From: Parvularculaceae bacterium
Lineage (GTDB): Bacteria; Pseudomonadota; Alphaproteobacteria; Caulobacterales; Parvularculaceae
Length of the DNA stretch: 5,254 nt
Reading direction: 5' to 3'
Assembly (NCBI GenBank): GCA_027080545.1
Contig: JALWRV010000246.1
Location: 1 to 5,254 of the forward strand
The notes beneath the pieces are model-generated. The model worked only from the letters and a program-made list of their open reading frames with translations, was not told the origin of the DNA and searched no databases. Below, one piece after another: positions 1-4,311 of the stretch. Within the stretch, counting starts at the first letter, position 1, and each line of letters opens with the position of its first letter. Both the position numbers and the translations under genes were made by a program.

Positions 1-1
1 C

Positions 2-1183
2 GGGGCTGCAAAACAAGAAGCCGCCCGCCGCCATATGGAAAAATTTGTTGAGCGGTTTCGTGCCAAAGCCTCCAAGGCCACACAGGCCCAATCGCGCATA
101 AAAATGCTGGAACGAATGAAAGAAATAGCCATTCCCGTCGAGGAACGCACACAACCCTTTCATTTTCCGGACCACAAGCCCCCCATGGCCCCGCCAATTG
201 TGCGGCTAGAACAGGCCAATCTCGGCTATGGGGACAAAATCATATTGCGTGATTTGACCCTGCGCATCGATCAAGATGACCGGATCGCTATTTTGGGGGC
301 CAATGGGCAAGGAAAATCCACCTTGGTCAAAGCCATTGCCGGGCGGCTGTCGCCCTTGGCGGGGAAAATCTATAAATCAAAAAAACTACGGATTGCCTAT
401 TTTGCCCAGCATCAGCTTGACGAATTAAAACCGGACAAAACCATTCTTGATCATATTCGCCCTTTGATGCCGGAAGGCACAGAGGCAGAAATACGCTCAC
501 GCGCCGCCCAGATGGGGTTTGGCCCCCAAAAAGCCGATATCAAAATCGCCAAACTTTCCGGTGGCGAAAAGGCAAGGGCCTTGTTCGGGTTAATCAGTTT
601 TGATGGCCCCCATCTGATGATTTTGGACGAGCCTACCAACCATCTCGATATGGATAGCCGCGAGGCATTGACCCAAGCGCTGAACGATTATCAAGGGGCC
701 GTAATGTTGATCACCCATGATACATGGCTAGCATCAGCGGTGTGCGATCGCCTCTGGCTGGTGGATGGTGGAGATGTCAGCCCCTATCAAGGATCACTGG
801 AAGATTATCGCAAATTCATTCTTGATGCGGCAAAAACCCAAAAGCGCACTGGGGTGGCAGGCAATAAAAAAGATCATCCGCAAAACCGGCAAGCCCTGCG
901 CAAACAAAAGGCGGATGCCCGCGCCCGCCTTAGCCCCTTGCGCAAAAAAATCGCCACCTTCGAGCAAGAAATGCAAAACCTACAACAACAGATCGACCGG
1001 GTCGACGCTGCTTTGGCCGAACCGGGCCTATTTGAACAACGCCTTGATGAGGCAACCAAACTTTCCAAACAACGAGCTCAATTATTAGCTGATCTGGCAA
1101 CCGCTGAAGAACAATGGCTTGAATCGAGCGAGGCCTATGAAACGGCCAAATCACAAAGCGCGCAAAACGCCCCTCGCACATAA
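2..1183 (+). CDS. ABC-F family ATPase, YheS-like (5'-truncated by the window edge)
   Basis: This is the C-terminal part of a cytosolic ABC-F protein, a family of twin-ATPase, non-transporter proteins that act on the ribosome near the E site. The frame is open from base 2, so the ATG at 35 is internal: it falls in the helical inter-domain linker (MEKFVERFRAKASKA), and the first ATPase domain lies outside the window. Counting from that Met, the second ATPase domain has Walker A GANGQGKST (88-96), a Q-loop Gln at about 125, signature LSGGEKAR (174-181), Walker B LMILDEPTNHLD (194-205) and switch His228 in ITHD. All catalytic residues are present. The segment SPYQGSLEDYRKF after the ATPase core resembles YheS. 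Residues 283-375 are rich in Lys, Glu and Gln and look like the C-terminal coiled coil. The family is certain; the YheS-type assignment is likely. No intrinsic terminator with a T-run follows the stop. Confidence 0.93.
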   Translation, partial: GAAKQEAARRHMEKFVERFRAKASKATQAQSRIKMLERMKEIAIPVEERTQPFHFPDHKPPMAPPIVRLEQANLGYGDKIILRDLTLRIDQDDRIAILGANGQGKSTLVKAIAGRLSPLAGKIYKSKKLRIAYFAQHQLDELKPDKTILDHIRPLMPEGTEAEIRSRAAQMGFGPQKADIKIAKLSGGEKARALFGLISFDGPHLMILDEPTNHLDMDSREALTQALNDYQGAVMLITHDTWLASAVCDRLWLVDGGDVSPYQGSLEDYRKFILDAAKTQKRTGVAGNKKDHPQNRQALRKQKADARARLSPLRKKIATFEQEMQNLQQQIDRVDAALAEPGLFEQRLDEATKLSKQRAQLLADLATAEEQWLESSEAYETAKSQSAQNAPRT

Positions 1184-1189
1184 TTATGT
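1178..1189. repeat. 12-bp perfect palindrome over the ABC-F stop codon
   Basis: ACATAATTATGT reads the same on both strands and contains the TAA stop of the ABC-F gene. It is AT-rich with no loop, so it is a poor terminator. It may be chance or a weak protein-binding site. Confidence 0.3.
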
Positions 1190-1211
1190 AACTGGAAAAA
1201 CCGCCCGCAAG

Positions 1212-1240
1212 CACCCTTCAAGAGGGGGGTAGAAAGGGTG
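1212..1240. terminator. Weak inverted repeat between convergent genes
   Basis: CACCCTT (1212-1218) is the exact reverse complement of AAGGGTG (1234-1240), with a 15-base G-rich spacer. It lies between the stop of the ABC-F gene and the stop of the opposing small gene, where a bidirectional terminator would be expected. The stem is only 7 bp with a long loop and no adjacent T-run on the + strand. On the - strand a TTTTT tract comes about 12 bases after the stem. A terminator role is a guess from location. Confidence 0.25.
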
Positions 1241-1243
1241 GGA

Positions 1244-1447
1244 TTAGACGACGGAGCGCAACCAGTCGCCGACCATGCCGCCAAGCAACGACAAATGCGC
1301 CAGCACCGTACCGACAAATTGTTGCGGATCATTGAGCAGACCGTAGACCGCCCCTTCCGGCACCAAGGCCAAGCTTGCCAGTCCCCCGAGAAACAACCCG
1401 GCGCCGACAATCATTAGCTTTGACAAAATGCCAAATTCTTTCAACAT
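1244..1447 (-). CDS. Putative small membrane protein, 67 aa, unknown function
   Basis: I do not recognise the family. The protein begins MLKEFGILSKL and has a hydrophobic, Gly-rich stretch at about residues 10-30 (IVGAGLFLGGLASLALV). A second, weaker hydrophobic segment at about 43-58 contains LAHLSLLGGMVG, so one or two membrane helices are plausible. It ends in a short basic tail. The start is supported by GGGAG eight bases upstream (complement of 1456-1460) and by a well-placed sigma70-like promoter at 1468-1496. This makes it much more credible than the other antisense ORFs here. It converges on the ABC-F gene and is divergent from the hydrolase-OsmC operon. Nothing in the sequence indicates a substrate or partner. 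Confidence 0.65.
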   Translation of the reverse strand: MLKEFGILSKLMIVGAGLFLGGLASLALVPEGAVYGLLNDPQQFVGTVLAHLSLLGGMVGDWLRSVV

Positions 1448-1455
1448 CCCATGGA

Positions 1456-1460
1456 CTCCC
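1456..1460 (-). promoter_or_regulatory. Ribosome binding site of the 67-aa membrane protein
   Basis: On the - strand GGGAG lies eight bases before the ATG at 1447. This spacing supports that start; the other nearby ATG (complement of 1450-1452) runs into a stop after two codons. Confidence 0.6.
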
Positions 1461-1467
1461 TACGATG

Positions 1468-1496
1468 AGTATAGGGTGTCCCACGAACCGCTTCAA
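1468..1496 (-). promoter_or_regulatory. Sigma70-like promoter for the 67-aa membrane protein
   Basis: On the - strand TTGAAG (complement of 1491-1496) and TATACT (complement of 1468-1473) are separated by exactly 17 bases. They match the TTGACA and TATAAT consensus at 4 and 5 of 6 positions. Transcription would start near 1461, giving a leader of about 14 bases that still includes the GGGAG ribosome binding site. This is the clearest promoter in the window. Confidence 0.6.
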
Positions 1497-1503
1497 CCCC
1501 TGC

Positions 1504-1567
1504 GATAGAGGCTGTCAAGCATACTTTTACTAGGCCACCAAACGGTCTATCACCCATAGGATAGAGG
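1504..1567. repeat. Three GATAGA/TCTATC hexamers in the divergent intergenic region
   Basis: GATAGAGG occurs at 1504-1511 and again at 1560-1567. The inverted form TCTATC lies at 1546-1551, making an inverted repeat with the second copy (TCTATC, 8 bases, GATAGA at 1546-1565). The cluster sits upstream of the hydrolase-OsmC operon, where an operator could act. It does not resemble the known OhrR-type site. The hexamers are short enough to be chance. Confidence 0.3.
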
Positions 1568-1586
1568 GTTAACCTTCTGATTTTTC

Positions 1587-1592
1587 AAAGGA
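1587..1592 (+). promoter_or_regulatory. Ribosome binding site of the hydrolase-OsmC gene
   Basis: AAAGGA lies six bases before the ATG at 1599, a good Shine-Dalgarno match that fixes this start. Confidence 0.7.
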
Positions 1593-1598
1593 CAAGCC

Positions 1599-2804
1599 AT
1601 GGCGTCTCATCCCATAGCAATTGAAATTCCCCGCGGAACCGATGGCCCCCCCATCGCCGCCCGCCTTGACCTGCCAACCGGCATACCGGCGGCCTATGCG
1701 CTTTATGCCCATTGTTTTACCTGCTCCAAGGACAATATTGCGGCCCGCGAGCTGGCCATGGCCCTAACGGAGCGCTCGATTGCCGTGCTGCGTTTCGACT
1801 TTACCGGTACCGGCAAATCCGGCGAATATCTGGAAAATTTCAGCGAAAATGTACGCGAATTGGTGCAAGTGGCCGCCTATATGAGCGCCCACAATCAGGC
1901 CCCCTCCTTGTTAATCGGTCACTCTCTGGGCGGCGCGGCGGTATTATGTGCGGCCAAAGACATCCCCTCTGCCAAGGCGGTGGCAACCATCGGGGCACCA
2001 TCTCGAACCAGCCATTTGGCAGACCTGTTACAAGACCGCTTCACGCCCAAAGATGATGGCATGGCCCACATCAATATTGCCGGCGCCCCCTATAATGTGC
2101 GGCATGATTTTCTTGATGATTTGCGCAAGAGCGAAATATTGCCTTGTGTCGAAAATCTTGGCCTGCCCTTCCTCATCCTTCACGCCCCCCTTGATGAGGT
2201 GGTCGGCATTGATCACGCTTCGGCACTGTTTACCCATGCCCGACATCCCAAAAGCTTCATCGCCCTCGATGGGGCGGATCATTTATTGCGTCAACCGGAA
2301 CAGGCTCGCTACGCCGCTAATGTAATCGCGGCTTGGGCATCGCGCTATCTACCGCAACAATCGGCAACCATGGAAGCGCCCGGTGTGGGGCAGGTCTTGG
2401 TGCGCGAAACGCGTTTGGGAAATTATCAAAATCATATATTGGTCAGAAACCATTCTCTAACCGTGGATGAGCCGCAATCCCACAAAGGCATGGATACCGG
2501 CCCCACCCCGACCGAACTTTTATCCGCCGCCTTGGGGGCTTGCACTTCCATCACCCTGCGCATGTATGCAGACCGCAAACAATGGCCAGTTGAGGGCATC
2601 GAGGTGCGGGTCAAACAACAACGGGTCGAAGGGGCTGGGGTGCGCTTTACCCGCCTGCTGACCCTTGAAGGCGAACTTGATGATGCCCAACATCAGCGCA
2701 TGATGGAAATCGCCAATAAATGTCCGGTTCATAAAATCATCGAAGAAGGCGCCGAGATCATTACCAAAAATGTCGGCCATGAAAGGGAACAAGATAATGG
2801 GTAA
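1599..2804 (+). CDS. Bifunctional alpha/beta hydrolase-OsmC family protein
   Basis: A 401-residue cytosolic fusion. Residues 1 to about 255 form an alpha/beta hydrolase: nucleophile elbow GHSLGG with Ser109, probable acid Asp199 (LHAPLDEVV) and base His228 (GADHLL), plus FDFTGTGKSG at 66-75, the usual position before the elbow helix. Residues from about 260 to the end form an OsmC/Ohr-like domain with both expected redox cysteines, Cys315 (LGACTS) and Cys375 (NKCPVHK). In Ohr and OsmC proteins such a pair reduces organic hydroperoxides using dithiol donors. This two-domain arrangement is known in proteobacteria. Both active sites look complete; the hydrolase substrate is not known. The start has a good ribosome binding site. 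It is the first gene of a tight four-gene run and overlaps the next gene by 8 bases. I saw no signal peptide. The domain assignment is firm; the physiological role is inferred. Confidence 0.93.
   Translation: MASHPIAIEIPRGTDGPPIAARLDLPTGIPAAYALYAHCFTCSKDNIAARELAMALTERSIAVLRFDFTGTGKSGEYLENFSENVRELVQVAAYMSAHNQAPSLLIGHSLGGAAVLCAAKDIPSAKAVATIGAPSRTSHLADLLQDRFTPKDDGMAHINIAGAPYNVRHDFLDDLRKSEILPCVENLGLPFLILHAPLDEVVGIDHASALFTHARHPKSFIALDGADHLLRQPEQARYAANVIAAWASRYLPQQSATMEAPGVGQVLVRETRLGNYQNHILVRNHSLTVDEPQSHKGMDTGPTPTELLSAALGACTSITLRMYADRKQWPVEGIEVRVKQQRVEGAGVRFTRLLTLEGELDDAQHQRMMEIANKCPVHKIIEEGAEIITKNVGHEREQDNG
2782..2788 (+). promoter_or_regulatory. Ribosome binding site of the chorismate mutase-like gene
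   Basis: AAAGGGA, inside the end of the hydrolase-OsmC gene, lies eight bases before the ATG at 2797. It favours that start over the in-frame ATGs at 2770 and 2779, which are respectively upstream of the site and overlapping its edge. Confidence 0.6.
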
Positions 2805-3105
2805 AAAAGACCCGGCACAATGCCAGCAAATGGATGAGGTGCGCGCCGAAATAGATCGGCTTGATGATGCCTTGGTCGATCTATTGATCGAGCGATGGCG
2901 CTATGTGGATCGGGCGTGGCAATTAAAACAGGACCCTAGCGAAGCGCGGGTGCCATGGCGCATCCAACAAGTGGTTGATCGAGTCAAAGCCCGGGCCAAG
3001 GCCGCCCAGATGCCTGAGGCGCTGGTCGAGTCATTATGGCGCCAACTCATCGGTTGGGGTATCCAATATGAAGAAGAAAAACTGCAAAAGCGGGACGAAG
3101 GGTAA
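2797..3105 (+). CDS. Chorismate mutase-like protein, AroQ class (PchB-like)
   Basis: A 102-residue all-helical protein of the AroQ fold, which converts chorismate to prephenate; the related PchB makes salicylate from isochorismate. Compared from memory with the E. coli chorismate mutase domain, Arg16 (VRAEIDRLD), Arg33 (LLIERW), Lys44 and Arg55 match the substrate-binding Arg11, Arg28, Lys39 and Arg51. The position of Glu52 is Ile56. The C-terminal helix (LIGWGIQYEEEKL) resembles PchB (IIHWYIAEQ), but the catalytic Gln position appears to be Glu92. A Glu there is known in yeast chorismate mutase. Length fits a stand-alone AroQ domain with no regulatory or dehydratase part. The start is chosen by ribosome binding site spacing; starts at 2779 or 2770 would add 6 or 9 residues. 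The first 8 bases overlap the preceding gene (ATGGGTAA), and its stop directly abuts the next ATG, implying translational coupling. The fold is well supported; whether it acts on chorismate, isochorismate or something else is open. Confidence 0.83.
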   Translation: MGKKDPAQCQQMDEVRAEIDRLDDALVDLLIERWRYVDRAWQLKQDPSEARVPWRIQQVVDRVKARAKAAQMPEALVESLWRQLIGWGIQYEEEKLQKRDEG

Positions 3106-3597
3106 ATGGCACTTGAAATTGGTAAGGGTATCTCGGAAGATTTTCTCAACGCCCTCAACTCCACCAGAAAATTTATCGAAAATGAACACAAGCTGTTCAG
3201 CCAGATCGGGTTGCAATTGACGCGTCTTAATGTTGGCGAAGTCGAATTTAGCCTGACCTTATCGGAAAAATTTTGTGAGGCACCGGATATTGAGGGAAAG
3301 ACTCACTTGCAAGGCGGTATTTTTACCATCGTGCTCGACACCATTCTCGCTTATTCCGTCAATGCCCGATTGGGTAAATTGACCCCTATGGCAACTATCA
3401 ATCTTAAAACAGACCATCATGCACTCGCCCTACCCGGCGAAGAGCTGCGCTGTGCCGCCAAATGTGTCGGCATTCGCGACGAAGTCGCTTTTTGCAGTGG
3501 CAGTGCCGTTGCGATTGAGGGCGATCGATTGATCACCGCCGCTGCCGGCACCTTCATGTTGAATAATTTTAATCCGTCAATAGTAACGAGACTATAA
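3106..3597 (+). CDS. PaaI-type hotdog thioesterase-like protein, first of a pair
   Basis: A 163-residue hotdog-fold protein, probably a cytosolic acyl-CoA or aryl-CoA thioesterase. Around residues 66-84 the sequence THLQGGIFTIVLDTILAYS lines up with the PaaI active-site helix (HGG, then Asp seven residues after the second Gly). Asp78 is in the catalytic position, but the usual His of HGG is Gln69. The later strands (MATINLKTDHHALALPGE, about 95-112) match the hotdog pattern of a substrate-lining strand followed by a Pro-Gly turn. The ATG directly follows the stop of the chorismate mutase-like gene (TAAATG). AAGGG lies only three bases before it, so translation probably depends on coupling. 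The fold is well supported; the thioesterase reaction is probable and the substrate unknown. Confidence 0.83.
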   Translation: MALEIGKGISEDFLNALNSTRKFIENEHKLFSQIGLQLTRLNVGEVEFSLTLSEKFCEAPDIEGKTHLQGGIFTIVLDTILAYSVNARLGKLTPMATINLKTDHHALALPGEELRCAAKCVGIRDEVAFCSGSAVAIEGDRLITAAAGTFMLNNFNPSIVTRL

Positions 3598-3600
3598 GGA
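3596..3600 (+). promoter_or_regulatory. Unusually close ribosome binding site for the second hotdog gene
   Basis: AAGGA overlaps the stop of the upstream gene and leaves only one base before the ATG at 3602, shorter than the usual 5-9. The in-frame TTG at 3611 would have a spacing of 10. The ATG may rely on reinitiation after the upstream stop, or the TTG may be used, removing three residues. Confidence 0.4.
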
Positions 3601-3601
3601 T

Positions 3602-4060
3602 ATGGAAAATTTGTCCCTCCCCACAGAAACAATAACAACGCTGGAATCACGCATTGCAGCAGCTTCGATGATGCAATGGTTGGGCATGCGGGTGAGTGAA
3701 AAAGACGGCACCCGCCTCTACCATACCCGCTTTTGTGAAGAGCATATTGGCAACCCGGTTTTGCGGGCCTTGCATGGAGGGGTTATTTCGGCCTTTTTGG
3801 AAAATGCGGCCCTGCTTGAGACTTTCGCCCGCGCCCCTCAGGGCACCAAGGCCCATGTTGTTTCGGTGCATATCTCCTATCTTGCCCCGGCCAAGGCCGA
3901 AGATCTCAATGCCAGCCTCGTCGCCGCCAAATTCGGCCGTCGCATGGGGTTTTTCGAAGCTACCGCCTATCAAGACCATAGCGGCAAGGCCATCGCTCGG
4001 GCCGCCATCGGGGTAAGGCTGATTCGCCCTGAGGAAGCGGCCAATACAATCCAGAGCTGA
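3602..4060 (+). CDS. PaaI-type hotdog thioesterase-like protein, second of a pair
   Basis: A 152-residue hotdog-fold protein. NPVLRALHGG (51-60) keeps the Asn and HGG of the PaaI/THEM2 type, while the acid seven residues after the second Gly is Glu67 (AFLENAALLE) instead of Asp. Glu as the catalytic acid is known in some hotdog thioesterases, such as the Arthrobacter 4-hydroxybenzoyl-CoA type. HVVSVHISYLAPAKAEDLNA (85-104) matches the central strand and turn. The final strands (GRRMGFFEATAYQDHSGKAIARA) are typical. It lies 4 bases after the first hotdog gene and ends the compact operon. The two hotdog proteins share the fold but little sequence, so they are not a recent duplication. Hydrolysis of acyl-CoA or aryl-CoA is probable; the substrate is unknown. 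The ATG has a very close ribosome binding site, so TTG at 3611 is an alternative start. Confidence 0.85.
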   Translation: MENLSLPTETITTLESRIAAASMMQWLGMRVSEKDGTRLYHTRFCEEHIGNPVLRALHGGVISAFLENAALLETFARAPQGTKAHVVSVHISYLAPAKAEDLNASLVAAKFGRRMGFFEATAYQDHSGKAIARAAIGVRLIRPEEAANTIQS

Positions 4061-4110
4061 AAACGGCATGGGTTTTGCAACACTGATCTCAATAAAGAGA
4101 GTAAAGTGCC

Positions 4111-4227
4111 ATGCAAAGACAAAGTTCCTACCGCCGAATGTCCCAAAATGAGCCGTCGACCACGGCTGTCCTGATCACGCTGCTGGTTTTTGGCAGCGCG
4201 GTCTATTTTGGTTTGCGTTTCTTTTAG
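4111..4227 (+). CDS. Putative 38-aa single-helix membrane peptide
   Basis: A short ORF between the hotdog operon and cobT. It begins MQRQSSYRRMSQNEPS, a polar, positively charged N-terminus, followed by a hydrophobic stretch over about residues 18-38 (TAVLITLLVFGSAVYFG, then LRFF). This is the layout of a small one-pass membrane protein with its N-terminus in the cytoplasm. GAGAG at 4097-4101 lies nine bases before the ATG, an acceptable ribosome binding site. It lies 50 bases after the hotdog gene and 84 before cobT, on the same strand. I do not recognise a family. The sharp change from basic-polar to hydrophobic argues for a real protein, but the length is too small to exclude chance. Confidence 0.5.
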   Translation: MQRQSSYRRMSQNEPSTTAVLITLLVFGSAVYFGLRFF

Positions 4228-4276
4228 CCCCCCTCATTAAATCTTGCCGATTTCGCCTGAGGGCTGAATTAGGGCT
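4226..4276 (+). other. Imperfect inverted repeat downstream of the membrane peptide
   Basis: CCCTCA (4231-4236) can pair with TGAGGG (4258-4263). AGCCC at 4226-4230 can pair with either of two GGGCT copies (4261-4265 and 4273-4277, the last reaching one base past this range). The loop is about 21 bases and no T-run follows, so a standard intrinsic terminator is unlikely. It may be a weak terminator, a leader structure or chance. Confidence 0.2.
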
Positions 4277-4304
4277 TTGCGCCACCCGCGCGCAGCCTTA
4301 AACT
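4276..4304 (+). promoter_or_regulatory. Possible cobT promoter giving a leaderless transcript
   Basis: TAAACT (4299-4304) matches the -10 consensus at 4 of 6 positions. A weak TTTGCG (4276-4281) lies 17 bases upstream. Transcription would start about 7 bases after the -10, at or next to the cobT ATG at 4312. No Shine-Dalgarno sequence is visible before that ATG, which fits a leaderless message. The -35 match is poor, so this is tentative. Confidence 0.3.
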
Positions 4305-4311
4305 GTTAACC

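Noticed and set aside
35..37. ATG at 35 as the start of the ABC-F gene
   Set aside because: The frame is open back to base 2 and the residues at this point belong to the inter-domain linker of a longer protein, so the true start is upstream of the window.
930..1410. Overlapping - strand frames at 930-1214 and 1135-1410
   Set aside because: They overlap the ABC-F gene or the better supported 67-aa frame, with Arg/Cys/Trp-rich compositions typical of shadow frames.
1513..1518. A perfect - strand TTGACA hexamer
   Set aside because: No -10-like hexamer lies 16-18 bases downstream on that strand. The TATACT element is about 39 bases away and has its own -35.
1513..1562. A + strand promoter for the hydrolase-OsmC operon
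   Set aside because: Candidate elements (TTTTAC with TATCAC, or TAGGAT) do not combine into a credible pair with normal spacing. A promoter is expected here but I cannot place it.
1948..2325. 125-codon + strand frame inside the hydrolase domain
   Set aside because: It lies within the intact hydrolase-OsmC gene in another frame and shows no motif.
3647..4069. 140-codon open frame on the - strand opposite the second hotdog gene
   Set aside because: The + strand frame carries recognisable PaaI motifs, and the antisense frame shows no known domain or ribosome binding site.
4064..4078. Small hairpin AAAAC/GTTTT after the second hotdog gene
   Set aside because: Only a 5-bp AT-rich stem with no following T-run, too weak to call a terminator.
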